A DNA stretch of 64,000 nt from Caldicellulosiruptor kronotskyensis 2002 (GCF_000166775.1 NC_014720.1:397501-461500), one strand, 5' to 3'; shown: positions 38,207-48,055, numbered from the stretch's first letter. The notes: generated by a model from the sequence alone, not told the origin. Numbers and translations are program-made.

Positions 38207-39490
38207 ATGGACAGAAAGGAAAAAGTGTTTGGATATTTGTTTTTACTACCTGCAGTTTTAATATTCATCTTTGTTGCGGTGATTCCACTTGTGCAGGTTT
38301 TCGTCTTCAGCTTATTTGACATTCAGCTAAATAACCCAACAAAAAGCGAGGTTTCACTTTCATACAAGATAGATGTAGAAAACTATGCTAATACTCTTTT
38401 TACAGCTACTTCAATAATTGATAGTATAAATATGGAAGCTTTGAATGATAGTCAAAAAAAGACAATTTCAAGAATAAAACATCTCTTGGCTATGATGGAG
38501 AAAAGCATTTTTAATACAAAGACCAGAATAGACAGGCTCAACAAGGTAAATGAACTTTTAAATAACTTTCACCCAGTAGATAACAAACTAAAATATCTAC
38601 CAGTGGCTGCTAAAGAGATAAATCAATATAATACATATTTTAAGAAAATCATGGACCTTACAAACTCTTTGCCAAACACGCAAGAGATGAATGATTTAAA
38701 ACAGGCGCTTTTAGCATTTGACCAGGTTATAGTAAAACCAAACTTTGTTGGTCTTCAGAACTATAGCTACTATCTAAAAGATTCAAGGCTTTTCTCAGCC
38801 GTAAAAAATACACTTTTGTTCACAGTTATAACAGTATTTTTTGAACTTGTGTTTGGTCTGATGCTTGCAGTTGTTATGCACAAAGTAGCAAACTTGAAAA
38901 ATGTTTTCAAAAGCATTGTTCTTTTGCCATGGGCTATTCCAACAGTGATATCAGCTTTGATGTGGAAGTTTATGTATGACGGTCAGGTTGGCATCTTGGC
39001 AAAGTTTTTTGCAGACATTGGACTTATCAAAAGCTCGGCAGATCTTTTATCGAGCACTACAAACGCGATGATTGCGGCAATGACAGCAGATATCTGGAAA
39101 ACAACACCGTATATTGCAATTTTGCTTGTTGCAGGGCTTCAAACAATTCCAGAATCGCTTTATGAAGCTGCAAAAGTTGATGGTGCGAATGCAGTTTATC
39201 AGTTTTTCAGGATTACACTACCGATGTTAAAACCAACCATACTTGTTGCCCTGCTTTTTAGAACCTTGGATGCATTTAGAGTATTTGACCTGATTTATGT
39301 TTTGACTGGTGGCGGTCCTGCAAACTCAACAGAGACAGTCTCTATCTACACTTACAAAACTCTATTTAACCAGCTTGACTTTGGAAGAGGTTCGACTTTG
39401 GCAGTTTTGATTTTTATAATGGTGACAATTATAAGCTTTATCTATATAAAAATCCTTGGCGCTGAGGTATTCTCACATCAAAAGAGGTGA
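38207..39490 (+). CDS. ABC sugar permease, MalF-like, with large insertion
   Basis: The 427-residue permease is about 130 residues longer than usual. After the first membrane helix (VFGYLFLLPAVLIFIFVAVIPLVQVFVFSLF) a hydrophilic helical region of about 135 residues follows (residues 45-180: DSINMEALNDSQKKTISRIK ...), then the FVGLQNYSYYLKD segment and the normal five helices. The EAA loop is EAAKVDGANAVYQFFRITLP. The position matches the P2 loop of MalF, which contacts the binding protein outside the cell. GGGGAGGG precedes the ATG. It forms the channel with the next gene's product. Confidence 0.93.
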   Translation: MDRKEKVFGYLFLLPAVLIFIFVAVIPLVQVFVFSLFDIQLNNPTKSEVSLSYKIDVENYANTLFTATSIIDSINMEALNDSQKKTISRIKHLLAMMEKSIFNTKTRIDRLNKVNELLNNFHPVDNKLKYLPVAAKEINQYNTYFKKIMDLTNSLPNTQEMNDLKQALLAFDQVIVKPNFVGLQNYSYYLKDSRLFSAVKNTLLFTVITVFFELVFGLMLAVVMHKVANLKNVFKSIVLLPWAIPTVISALMWKFMYDGQVGILAKFFADIGLIKSSADLLSSTTNAMIAAMTADIWKTTPYIAILLVAGLQTIPESLYEAAKVDGANAVYQFFRITLPMLKPTILVALLFRTLDAFRVFDLIYVLTGGGPANSTETVSIYTYKTLFNQLDFGRGSTLAVLIFIMVTIISFIYIKILGAEVFSHQKR

Positions 39491-39499
39491 TAGGATAAA

Positions 39500-40351
39500 A
39501 TGAAAAACAAGAAGAAACTGACAGCCGAAAAGATTGCAAAGATTGTTATGAACATAATAATTGTGCTGGCTTTGATTGTAATTTTGTTTCCGTTTTATTG
39601 GTTGTTTCTTACCTCTATAAGACCAAAAAGTGAAATATTCAATATTTCATCCCTGATAACGCTAAAGCCTCATATTGGCAACTACAAGATGGTGTTTACT
39701 GAAAGACCATTTGCCAGATACATTTTAAACAGTTTTGTAATTGGTCTTGAGACAACAATTATATCAATTGTGATTGCCAGCTTTGCAGCATATGCAATTG
39801 CAAAGACAAATATCTCACCTAAGATAAAAAACATTGTTTTAAGTCTTTCATTGGCTGTCTCAATGTTTCCACAAATTACAATTGTATCTCCTATTTACGT
39901 TATGGTAAAAAACTTAGGGCTTAGAAACAGCTTTTTTGGGCTTTTAATTCCATACACCACATTTTCACTGCCACTTGCAATCTGGTATCTGACAACATTT
40001 TACCAAGGTGTATCTCATGAAATTGATGAGGCAGCAAAGATTGATGGCTGCAATACATTCCAGATATTTTATAAAATAATAACCCCGCTTATAGCACCGG
40101 GGATTTTTACTGCAGCGATATTGATATTTATATCTGCGTGGAATGAGTTCTTGTTTGCCCTGGTCATAAACACAGACGATATCTGGAGAACAGTATCTGT
40201 TGGGATTGTTATGTTCCAGGGAAGATATACAATTCCATGGGATGAGATTTCAGCAGCTGCAATAGTTGTTATGATTCCACTGGTACTTATGGTGTTTATA
40301 TTCCAGCAAAGGATTGTATCAGGTCTTACTGCTGGTGCTGTAAAGGAATAG
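39500..40351 (+). CDS. ABC sugar permease, MalG-like
   Basis: The 283-residue permease has six membrane helices and the EAA loop DEAAKIDGCNTFQIFYKIITPL. It begins ten bases after the MalF-like stop, with AGAGGTGA in that overlap region as ribosome site. No ATPase gene lies in the operon, so a shared ATPase encoded elsewhere is expected. A long hairpin ends the operon. Confidence 0.94.
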   Translation: MKNKKKLTAEKIAKIVMNIIIVLALIVILFPFYWLFLTSIRPKSEIFNISSLITLKPHIGNYKMVFTERPFARYILNSFVIGLETTIISIVIASFAAYAIAKTNISPKIKNIVLSLSLAVSMFPQITIVSPIYVMVKNLGLRNSFFGLLIPYTTFSLPLAIWYLTTFYQGVSHEIDEAAKIDGCNTFQIFYKIITPLIAPGIFTAAILIFISAWNEFLFALVINTDDIWRTVSVGIVMFQGRYTIPWDEISAAAIVVMIPLVLMVFIFQQRIVSGLTAGAVKE

Positions 40352-40360
40352 ATTGTGCAG

Positions 40361-40410
40361 CAGGGCTGTCTAAAATGGAATGTATGCCCATTTTTAGATA
40401 GCCCTGATTT
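40361..40410 (+). terminator. Terminator after the MalG-like gene
   Basis: CAGGGCTGTCTAAAATGG pairs with CCATTTTTAGATAGCCCTG with one wobble and a small bulge, followed by ATTTTC. Confidence 0.75.
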
Positions 40411-40442
40411 TCATGATATTGAGTATTCAGGAGGGTTGAAAG

Positions 40443-42536
40443 TTGTCTTTGGATATTAAAAAATTTAAAAAGTTGTTTTCAACATTACCGGGAAAAATTT
40501 CGCTTTTGATATTTTCTGTGATTTTGATTTTGGTTCTTGCGATAGACATTTTTGCTGTAACATCATCTACATCTACTTTGAGACAAAATCTTCAGAGTAG
40601 TATTTCAACTTCTACTTTTCAGTCGGGTAAATACTTTGACCAAATACTTGAGCGCGCAAAAGATTTATCTTTTCAGCTTGCTACAAATGAGACTATACAA
40701 AAGTATTTGAATGTGCAAAGGATAAGCAAAGATGATTATGAAAAATTGGACTGGAAGAAGAATGCTCAAAGAGCGTTGCTTAGCATTGTTTCTGCAAACA
40801 AGTTTTTATCAGGTGTTTATATTTTAATTGATAAAGAATCATCATTAGGATATCCTACATTGAGTTTTGATAATATAAATTTCAAAAATCTTATGAACAG
40901 TAGCTGGGCAAAAGCAGCATTTGAAAATGAACAGGGGTTTATACGGTGTTCTGATCACAACCAGTATTTTAATGATATTTTAAAAGAAGTTGGTTCTGAT
41001 ATAAGAGACTATGCTACATCAGTTGTAAGAGTTTTATATGATTCTTCAAGTGGCAACAAAGTTGGATTAATAGTTGTTGACATTGGAAAAGATATTTTTG
41101 ATGAAATGCTTTCGAACATAAAGGTAACCAAAAACAGTACATCTTTTGTTGTCACACCGGATGCAAATGTTATTTTTCCAAATAATATGAACGATAATTT
41201 GAAGAAAAATTTAAAAACTCTGAGTGCAAATTTGCTTAAGAAAGCTGACAAAAAAGAGATTGACAATTTTGAGCTAAACCTTGCAGGAAAATGGCTTGTA
41301 AGTTATTCAAAAAGTCCTGATAGTGGTTATTTGTACGTTTCACTTGTACCTGTCAGCGATATTAATTCAAAGATTGTGAGATTGCAAATTTTTATAATTT
41401 TAGTAAGTTTAATATTTGGTGTCTTAGGAATAATTTTGGGGCTCTTTGTAACACTCAGGATAACCAAAAATGTAAAAATCCTTCTTGATTCAATGAGCAG
41501 AGCGGCAAACGGGGATTTAACTATGACAGCCAAAGTTTCTACCAATGATGAAATAGGTATGCTTTCAGAGGGATTTAACAGCATGGTGCAGCAACTAAAA
41601 GAACTGATCATAAAAATTAAAGAGCTTTCAGAGAAGGTTAATAAATCAATATCAGTAATTGCAGGTGTTGCTGCTGAAACTGCAGCTGCATCACATGAGG
41701 TTACAAAAGCAGTTTCGGAGATTGCTGAAGGTGCATCGCAGCAAGCAGGTGAAGCTACAGCAATTTCTCAGCAGATGTCAGAATTTTCAAATGAAATCAG
41801 CGGTATGGTAAATGATTTTAAGAATATGAACAAAGTTTCAGAAAATGTATTAGTTCAGACTAATGAAGGATTTTCAGCAATTGAAACGCTGTATCAGGTT
41901 GCAAGAAAATCCCAAGATACTACAAAGAGTATGATTGTCAATGTTAGAGAGCTTATAGAATGGGCTGAAAAAATAGGAAAGATAATGAACCTGCTTTCAA
42001 GCATTTCAGAGCAAACAAAACTTTTAGCCTTGAACGCAGCGATTGAAGCAGCAAAGGCAGGCGAAGCAGGAAAAGGATTTTCTGTTGTTGCAGCTGAAAT
42101 TAGAAAGCTTGCTCAGCAATCGCGAGAATCAACAAAAGATGTGGAAGATATTATAAAAAATATACTGTCAAAAGCAAAGTTTTCTGATAAAGTTGCTGCT
42201 GATGTTGAAAGTTTAATAAAACTTCAGGAGAATGCCCTTGAAAATGTACAGGTTTCTTATAAGGCGATGAGAGATGCAATCTCAGAACTTTATGAAAATT
42301 TGAAAAAGTCATTAGATATATTAGAAAGCATAGAATACAAAAAAGATAGAATTTTCAACAGTGTGGAAAGCATTTCAGCAGTTACAGAACAGACAGCTGC
42401 ATCGGCACAAGAGGTATCAGCTGCAACCCAGCAACAGCTTGCTTCAATAGAAGAACTTAAAAATATGATAGAAGAAATAAGGAAATTGTCAGTGGAACTT
42501 GATACGACAACATCACGCTTTATAACTGAAAATTAA
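40443..42536 (+). CDS. Methyl-accepting chemotaxis protein
   Basis: The 697-residue chemoreceptor starts at TTG with AGGAGG eight bases upstream. It has a first membrane helix ([21 protein letters not shown]), an extracellular Cache-type sensor (residues about 45-300), and a second helix ([21 protein letters not shown]). A HAMP domain follows, then the signalling hairpin with its conserved tip [37 protein letters not shown]. It sits directly behind the sugar importer, suggesting it senses sugars or the loaded binding protein. A paralogue is encoded at 49425. Confidence 0.95.
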   Translation: MSLDIKKFKKLFSTLPGKISLLIFSVILILVLAIDIFAVTSSTSTLRQNLQSSISTSTFQSGKYFDQILERAKDLSFQLATNETIQKYLNVQRISKDDYEKLDWKKNAQRALLSIVSANKFLSGVYILIDKESSLGYPTLSFDNINFKNLMNSSWAKAAFENEQGFIRCSDHNQYFNDILKEVGSDIRDYATSVVRVLYDSSSGNKVGLIVVDIGKDIFDEMLSNIKVTKNSTSFVVTPDANVIFPNNMNDNLKKNLKTLSANLLKKADKKEIDNFELNLAGKWLVSYSKSPDSGYLYVSLVPVSDINSKIVRLQIFIILVSLIFGVLGIILGLFVTLRITKNVKILLDSMSRAANGDLTMTAKVSTNDEIGMLSEGFNSMVQQLKELIIKIKELSEKVNKSISVIAGVAAETAAASHEVTKAVSEIAEGASQQAGEATAISQQMSEFSNEISGMVNDFKNMNKVSENVLVQTNEGFSAIETLYQVARKSQDTTKSMIVNVRELIEWAEKIGKIMNLLSSISEQTKLLALNAAIEAAKAGEAGKGFSVVAAEIRKLAQQSRESTKDVEDIIKNILSKAKFSDKVAADVESLIKLQENALENVQVSYKAMRDAISELYENLKKSLDILESIEYKKDRIFNSVESISAVTEQTAASAQEVSAATQQQLASIEELKNMIEEIRKLSVELDTTTSRFITEN

Positions 42537-42582
42537 AGTAATTTAAAGTTTTATACTTAAATGTTGCATGTATGGTTTTTTT

Positions 42583-42858
42583 CTTTATGTTATAATTTTA
42601 AACAAATGAAAAAACTATGTTGGATAAAAATTGATTATTGAGAAGGCTTATTCAAAAAGGATTTGATGATAATTTTATGGTTGAAGTGACTGGAGTTGAA
42701 ATTGAGAGAATAAAGAAGATAAGAGAAGAATATACGAAATATTCTTAATTCCCCTTTGCTATTCTCAAATGTCTGTGTTATAATAAAAATAAAAATTTAT
42801 ACTTCCACCAAAACAAAGGCGTTTTGGGGCAATGAGCTTCAAAGCGCCTTTAATTTTT
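42583..42858 (+). pseudogene. Internally deleted copy of the Rpn-family nuclease gene
   Basis: The first 55 bases (TATAATTTTAAACAAATGAAAAAAC) match the promoter and leader of the Rpn gene at 44500-44555. From about 42643 the sequence jumps to the last 35 codons (RLIQKGFDDNF to REEYTKYS, stop 42747) and its terminator (AAAGGCGTTTTG with CAAAGCGCCTTT, 42817-42855). These match 45428-45655. Everything between (about 875 bp) is missing. It explains the otherwise empty spacer 42537-42889. Confidence 0.88.
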
Positions 42859-42889
42859 TGTAAAACTTTTTTCAGGGGGGTTTTGCAAG

Positions 42890-44419
42890 ATGCAGGTTGT
42901 ATTGACTATCTTGACTGCGCTTGTACTATCAGTCGTATTTTCAATTCTGATTTTAAAAATCTTTGTTGACAAGACACTTTCAATTTTGCAGGGCAAGAAC
43001 AACCTCAGCGCAATTGAAAAGCTCTTTTTGAAACCTGTGAAAGACTGGGCAGTATCTTTTCAAAGTTTTCTAAGTGAGATATTTAAAGAAATCGACCTTG
43101 CGTACAACAAGATCTTGTCTGTTGCTTATGACATCGAAGCAAGCGCAGAAAAGAACCAGCAGCAATCCAACCTTGTACTTTCAAACACCAAGGACATTCA
43201 GAGTTCCATCTCAGGGCTTCTTGTAGGTTTAAAGCTTGTGCTTCAGCATATTGAAGGTGCATACACAAATGTTTCTGACCTTGAAGAATTCATGGCTCAT
43301 TTCAGAGAAAAAAACCAGAATATTCAAGAAGACATTCAAAAACTGCTTGCAGAGGTTTCAAGCGATTTGGAAAATATGGTTTCAGAAAATACATCATACA
43401 CCCAGAAAATGGCGGATCAAATAACCAAGCTCAAGACTGTTTTCAAAAAGGTAGAAGACTTTCTTAGCACAATTGTGAAAATTTCAGAAAAGATAAATAT
43501 CCTTGCGCTGAATGCTTCTATTGAATCTGCAAAGCTTGAAAGTGTGTTTGGCGAGAATTTCAAAACAGGTTTTCATGTAATTGCTGACCAAATTCGAAAA
43601 CTTTCAAATGACACAAAATCAACTGCAGACGAGATTAGAGACTTTATCATAGAGATTTCTGGCATAGTTGATGGAATTTCAAGTCTCAGTGAGAAAAGTA
43701 AGGATATTATATCAAGGCAGGTAGAATATGGCAAGACTACTTTCCAGAGACTAAATCAAGTATCTCAGCTTGTTGACTACACAAACAAGAAGATTTCACA
43801 AGCCTCAGAGAAACTTTCTGTCCAGTACTCTATTGTGAATGACCTTAAGCACTATGTAACAAGACTGGAAAATAGCTACATCGCTGTCGATTTGAGCACC
43901 AGCAGAATTTTGAGTTCTGTAGAGGTAAGTAAAAAAACCGCAGAAAGGCTTATGCGGCTTATGAACAGGCTTGTTGACATGTGCAGGGAGTTTGAGTCTG
44001 TCAGAAATGACATCTCAGTAAAAATTACAAAGAGAGTAGAGATAGAAGTAAACCAGCAGCGCATTACAGAAGCTATTGAAATAATTGAAAATGAAGTGAT
44101 TCCGCAGCTTGTTTTAAGCTGGCAGAAAGAGCTCAATCACAAAGAGGTTATAGACCAGAGTCTTCAAAAGTTTTCTAATATACTTGAGGCTCTGTGGACA
44201 AACAACCCTGATGGAACGTTCATCTACTCAAATCCGCCGGAGGGCATAGAAAACGCAAAAGTCAGGGAATGGTTCACAAAAGCAGTGGCAGGTCACACAT
44301 ATGTATCTTCAGCTTACATCTCAGCTATAACAAGAAACTACTGCATTACAGTTTCTATGCCTGTATATGACGGTATTGGTAAGCTTTTGGGTGTGATAGG
44401 TGCAGATATAAAGCTGTAA
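42890..44419 (+). CDS. Chemoreceptor-like protein with C-terminal Cache-type domain
   Basis: The 509-residue protein has one N-terminal membrane helix (VVLTILTALVLSVVFSILILKIFV). A long coiled coil contains an MCP-like tip ([38 protein letters not shown]). A C-terminal domain (residues about 405-509; LEALWTNNPDGTFIYSNPPEG ... YVSSAYISAITRNYCITVSMPVYDGIGKLLGVIGADIKL) reads as a Cache/PDC sensor. In ordinary receptors the sensor precedes the signalling part and lies outside. Here it follows it and, with one helix, should be cytoplasmic. GGGGGG precedes the ATG. It is flanked by Rpn gene copies on both sides. Confidence 0.88.
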   Translation: MQVVLTILTALVLSVVFSILILKIFVDKTLSILQGKNNLSAIEKLFLKPVKDWAVSFQSFLSEIFKEIDLAYNKILSVAYDIEASAEKNQQQSNLVLSNTKDIQSSISGLLVGLKLVLQHIEGAYTNVSDLEEFMAHFREKNQNIQEDIQKLLAEVSSDLENMVSENTSYTQKMADQITKLKTVFKKVEDFLSTIVKISEKINILALNASIESAKLESVFGENFKTGFHVIADQIRKLSNDTKSTADEIRDFIIEISGIVDGISSLSEKSKDIISRQVEYGKTTFQRLNQVSQLVDYTNKKISQASEKLSVQYSIVNDLKHYVTRLENSYIAVDLSTSRILSSVEVSKKTAERLMRLMNRLVDMCREFESVRNDISVKITKRVEIEVNQQRITEAIEIIENEVIPQLVLSWQKELNHKEVIDQSLQKFSNILEALWTNNPDGTFIYSNPPEGIENAKVREWFTKAVAGHTYVSSAYISAITRNYCITVSMPVYDGIGKLLGVIGADIKL

Positions 44420-44476
44420 ATAGTGAGATGTTTACAAACAGGTTTGTGAGGTTAAGTAATAATAGTGATATGAAGA

Positions 44477-44505
44477 TTGTATGGTCTTTGTCTTTGTGGT
44501 ATAAT
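44477..44505 (+). promoter_or_regulatory. Promoter of the Rpn-family gene
   Basis: TTGTAT (44477-44482), 17 bases, TATAAT (44500-44505). Confidence 0.65.
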
Positions 44506-44561
44506 TTTAAACAGAAGAAAAAACTATAGCTGGAGAAAAATTAATTATAAGGATGAAGTAG

Positions 44562-45539
44562 ATGCAGCAGAAAGTACCGCATAACCAGTATGATTTAACA
44601 TTCAAGAGATTATTTCAATTCAAGGAAGTATTTTTAAACTTTTTAAGGGGCAATATAAATAGAGAATGGGTAAACAGGATAGATGCTGAGAGTTTAGAGT
44701 TTGTTGACAGGAGTTTTATTAAGGACGAGTTTGTAGAAAAAGAAGCAGATGTCATATATAGAGCAAGATTAGAAGATACGGACATATACTTTTATGTCTT
44801 AATAGAACCACAATCTACTGCAGACAAAAGTATGCCGAAAAGATTGTTTGAGTATATGAGCTTGGTATGGAAAAGGCACATGGAAGAGAAAGCAGACGAG
44901 TTATTACCGCCAATTGTTCCGATAGTGCTGTACAATGGTAGAAGTAGCTGGAATATACCGACCCAGATATTTAAAGGTTTTGATATATTCAAGAATGATA
45001 TGTTTAACTATATCCTGGTTGATGTTAACAGGCTTGATGATGAAAAGCTAAAAAGTAGATTAGACCTTTTAAGTATTATTCTGTATTTAGAAAAGTCAAG
45101 AAGAAATGCAGAGGAGTTTGTAGAAAAGCTCAATGAAGTGTCAGAATATGTTTGTAAGTTACCACAATCGCAGCTAAAAGTGTTTTGTTCATGGCTTTTG
45201 AGGATAGTAAAACCGCAAGTGATAGAGGAGATGAAAAGCAGGATAGATGAACTGCTAAAGAAGATAGAAGCTGAGGGGGTGGAAGATGTGGGTGAGTTTA
45301 TATTCAATGTTCAGCAGCTGATACAGGAGTATTACAGAGAAGCAGAAGAAAAAGGCAAAGAAAAAGGCTATGAAGAAGGAATACAGGAAGGTATACAGAA
45401 AGGTATACAGCGAAAGGAAGAAGAAATTGTTAGAAGGCTTATTCAAAAAGGGTTTGATGATAATTTCATAGCTGAAGCAACTGGAGTTGAAATTGAGAGG
45501 ATAAAGAAGATAAGAGAAGAATATACGAAATATTCTTAA
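44562..45539 (+). CDS. Rpn-family PD-(D/E)XK nuclease / putative transposase
   Basis: The 325-residue protein belongs to the Rpn/YhgA-like family of recombination-promoting nucleases. The N-terminus has NQYDLTFKRLF. The nuclease core shows Asp in EKEADVIYRARLEDTDIYFYVLIEPQS with the ExQ that replaces ExK in this family. A Glu/Lys/Gly repeat tail follows (EEKGKEKGYEEGIQEGIQKGIQ), typical of the family, and a last helical cap. AAGGATG precedes the ATG. A deleted copy lies at 42583 and another family member begins at 63956. These genes often multiply within genomes. Its physiological role is not settled. Confidence 0.9.
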   Translation: MQQKVPHNQYDLTFKRLFQFKEVFLNFLRGNINREWVNRIDAESLEFVDRSFIKDEFVEKEADVIYRARLEDTDIYFYVLIEPQSTADKSMPKRLFEYMSLVWKRHMEEKADELLPPIVPIVLYNGRSSWNIPTQIFKGFDIFKNDMFNYILVDVNRLDDEKLKSRLDLLSIILYLEKSRRNAEEFVEKLNEVSEYVCKLPQSQLKVFCSWLLRIVKPQVIEEMKSRIDELLKKIEAEGVEDVGEFIFNVQQLIQEYYREAEEKGKEKGYEEGIQEGIQKGIQRKEEEIVRRLIQKGFDDNFIAEATGVEIERIKKIREEYTKYS

Positions 45540-45605
45540 TTCCCCTTTGCTATATGTAAATATCTATGTTATAATAAAGCCAACAAATTCAAACATTCTC
45601 CAAAA

Positions 45606-45650
45606 CAAAGGCGTTTTGGGGTGGTAGACTCAAAGCGCCTTTTATTTTTG
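45606..45650 (+). terminator. Terminator of the Rpn-family gene
   Basis: AAAGGCGTTTTG pairs with CAAAGCGCCTTT (mispair in the middle), followed by TTATTTTTG. Nearly the same hairpin is found at 42817-42855. Confidence 0.85.
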
Positions 45651-45702
45651 TAGATTTTCATGCATATATATAACAATCTTGCCATGTAATTGAAAGTAGT
45701 AG

Positions 45703-45760
45703 ACGCAGATATAAGACTCTCAATGTGAAATGTTTACAAACAGGTTTGTAGAGTTTAATG
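45703..45760 (+). repeat. Leftover 3' end of a second chemoreceptor copy
   Basis: GCAGATATAA ... ATGTTTACAAACAGGTTTGT matches 44403-44455, which covers the last codons and the region after the chemoreceptor gene at 42890. Together with 42583-42858 it suggests an old tandem duplication. The rest of 45651-45877 holds no gene; the leader of the decarboxylase operon must start here. Confidence 0.65.
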
Positions 45761-45877
45761 TAGAAAAATTTAAGCAAAGGTGCTACAATTAATACTATGC
45801 GTCTTTTGTTAAAAAATTGACCAACAATAAAGTTGGCAGCAAAATTCAATTCAGGTGGTAAAAGGGGTTGAACAAAA

Positions 45878-47269
45878 ATGAAAAGGATTTATATCACAGA
45901 GACAGTTTTGCGGGATGCCCAGCAATCTTTAATTGCCACGCGAATGCCTTATGAAGATTTTGATGGAATTTTAGAGAAAATAGATAAGGCGGGGTATTAT
46001 TCTATTGAATGCTGGGGCGGTGCAACCTTTGACTCATGTCTTAGGTACTTAAATGAAGACCCTTGGGAGCGCTTGCGAAAGATAAGATCAAAAGTGAAAA
46101 ACACAAAACTCCAGATGCTTCTTCGCGGGCAAAACCTTTTGGGCTATAGACACTATCCAGACGATGTTGTGAGGATGTTTGTCCGAAAATCTATCGAAAA
46201 TGGAATGGATATAATAAGGATATTTGATGCTTTAAACGACCTTCGAAACATTGAAGTTGCAGTTGATGAGACAATCAAAGCAGGCGGCCATGCACAGGGC
46301 ACAATTGTGTATACTATAAGCCCTATCCACAGCCTTGAGATGTACGTAAAGATTGGAAAAGACCTTGAGAGTATGGGTGTTCACTCCATCTGCATAAAAG
46401 ATATGGCTGGTATCATGAGCCCAAAAGAAGCCTATGAGCTTGTAAAGGCTTTAAAAGAAAATGTAAAGGTGCCAGTTTTCCTTCACACACACTCAACAAC
46501 AGGGCTTGGAATTCTAACATACCTCAAAGCAATTGAAGCTGGTGTAGATGGGATTGACACAGCAATTTCAAGTTTTTCTGGAGGTACATCCCAGCCTCCA
46601 ACAGAGACGCTAAGCTACGCACTAAAGCAGATGGGGTATGATACAAATTTAGATAATAAGCTTTTAAAAGAGATAAACGACTTTTTCAAGCCTGTAAAAG
46701 ACAAGTTTATAAAAAACGGAATTTTGAATCCTTTTGTTCTTTCAACAGATACAGATGCGTTAATTTATCAGATTCCAGGTGGCATGCTTTCAAACCTCAT
46801 TGCTCAGCTAAAGCAGCAAAACGCTTTGGGTAAGCTTGATGAGGTTTTAATGGAGGTACCAAGGGTAAGAGAGGATTTAGGCTATCCGCCGCTTGTCACA
46901 CCAATGAGCCAGATGGTTGGGACACAGGCTGCTGCAAATGTGCTTTCTTGTGAGAGATACAAGGTGATTTTGAAAGAGGTAAAGGCATATATAAGAGGCG
47001 AGTATGGAAGACCGCCTGGGGAAATAAATCCTGAGCTTGTAAAAAAAGTTCTTGGAGATGAAAAGCCAATTGAAGGAAGGTTTGCAGACACATTAGAGCC
47101 AATTTTCGAAAAGACAAAAGAACAGATAAAAGACTTTGCAAAAACTGATGAGGATGTTTTGTCTTACATTCTCTTCCCTCAGGTTGCTGAAGAGTTTTTG
47201 AAAAACAGAGGCAAAAAGAAAGAGCCAAGAGAAAGAAAGATTGAATATACAATAGAAGGAATATCATAA
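45878..47269 (+). CDS. oadA: Decarboxylase/carboxyltransferase alpha subunit (OadA-like, no biotin domain)
   Basis: The 463-residue protein is the carboxyltransferase domain of oxaloacetate decarboxylase/pyruvate carboxylase. It has ITETVLRDAQQSLIATRM with the metal Asp, the carboxyl-accepting Lys in CIKDMAGIMSP, metal His pair HTHSTTG, and the conserved GGTSQPPTE. It lacks the C-terminal biotin domain, which is supplied by the separate gene at 47687. The gene order oadA-oadG-biotin carrier-oadB indicates a membrane decarboxylase that drives sodium export. Whether the substrate is oxaloacetate or another acid is inferred. GGTGG-type ribosome site about 14-20 bases upstream is weak. Confidence 0.92.
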   Translation: MKRIYITETVLRDAQQSLIATRMPYEDFDGILEKIDKAGYYSIECWGGATFDSCLRYLNEDPWERLRKIRSKVKNTKLQMLLRGQNLLGYRHYPDDVVRMFVRKSIENGMDIIRIFDALNDLRNIEVAVDETIKAGGHAQGTIVYTISPIHSLEMYVKIGKDLESMGVHSICIKDMAGIMSPKEAYELVKALKENVKVPVFLHTHSTTGLGILTYLKAIEAGVDGIDTAISSFSGGTSQPPTETLSYALKQMGYDTNLDNKLLKEINDFFKPVKDKFIKNGILNPFVLSTDTDALIYQIPGGMLSNLIAQLKQQNALGKLDEVLMEVPRVREDLGYPPLVTPMSQMVGTQAAANVLSCERYKVILKEVKAYIRGEYGRPPGEINPELVKKVLGDEKPIEGRFADTLEPIFEKTKEQIKDFAKTDEDVLSYILFPQVAEEFLKNRGKKKEPRERKIEYTIEGIS

Positions 47270-47300
47270 AAATTTTCTGAGCAAGAAGGTGAAAAGAAAA

Positions 47301-47657
47301 ATGGAATACTCTACCTTGGGTCAAAGATTCATCCTTGGGCTTGAAGTGACGGTTATCGGGATGCTCATTGTCTTTGCTGTACTTGCGCTTTTGTGTTGGA
47401 TTATAAGTCTTTTGTCAGGCTTTTTGCAAAGATTCGAAAAGCCAAAGAAAGCTGCTGAGGATGAACTACCTTCTCTTGAAATAGACGAAACACAAGAGTA
47501 CAAGTCTGTTGAAAAGACAGGTTTTACATCTGGCGAGGCGAATGTTATAGATGCAGATGATGAAGAAATTGCAGCAATCTTGGCAGCAGTTGCATTTGAG
47601 TGCGATATTCCTCTTTCTGAGCTTAAAATAAAATCAATAAAACCTGTAAAAGAATAA
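47301..47657 (+). CDS. oadG: Sodium pump decarboxylase gamma subunit
   Basis: The 118-residue protein has one membrane helix (LEVTVIGMLIVFAVLALLCWIISLL), an acidic linker, and a C-terminal ADDEEIAAILAAVAFECDIP helix typical of OadG. ATG 47301 has AAGGTG nine bases upstream; GTG 47289 overlaps that site. It tethers the alpha subunit to the beta subunit. It lies 31 bp after oadA in the same operon. Confidence 0.9.
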   Translation: MEYSTLGQRFILGLEVTVIGMLIVFAVLALLCWIISLLSGFLQRFEKPKKAAEDELPSLEIDETQEYKSVEKTGFTSGEANVIDADDEEIAAILAAVAFECDIPLSELKIKSIKPVKE

Positions 47658-47686
47658 AAAATTTTCTGCGGAGGGTGATTTTAATT

Positions 47687-48037
47687 ATGAAATACATTGT
47701 AACAATCAACGGCAAAAAGTTTGAAGTTGAGGTTGAAAGGGTTTCAAATGGAAATGGTCAGCTTGAGGCTTCCACAGCTTCCAAAAAAGTTTCAAGTGAT
47801 GAGATTTCAAAGGTAGTCACAGGCGGGATAAAAGTTTCTGCACCAATGCCTGGCAAGATTTTGTCTGTCAACGTTCAAGAAGGGAAGAAAGTCAAAAAAG
47901 GCGATGTGCTTTTTATCTTAGAAGCAATGAAGATGGAAAACGAGATTATGGCGCCAGAAGATGGTACGGTCGAAAAAGTTTTAGTATCAAAAGGTGCTCA
48001 GGTTGCAAGTGGTGATATACTGGCAATCTTAAAGTAA
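47687..48037 (+). CDS. Biotin carboxyl carrier protein of the sodium pump
   Basis: The 116-residue protein has an N-terminal KYIVTINGKKFEVEVE strand pair, a Ser/Gly-rich linker, and a biotinyl domain (SAPMPGKILSVNVQEGKKVKKGDVLFILEAMKMENEI) with biotin-accepting Lys82 in EAMKME. ATG 47687 is preferred, with GGAGGG 11 bases upstream. It shuttles the carboxyl group from the alpha to the beta subunit. Confidence 0.94.
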   Translation: MKYIVTINGKKFEVEVERVSNGNGQLEASTASKKVSSDEISKVVTGGIKVSAPMPGKILSVNVQEGKKVKKGDVLFILEAMKMENEIMAPEDGTVEKVLVSKGAQVASGDILAILK

Positions 48038-48055
48038 AAGGGAGGAAAACAAAAG

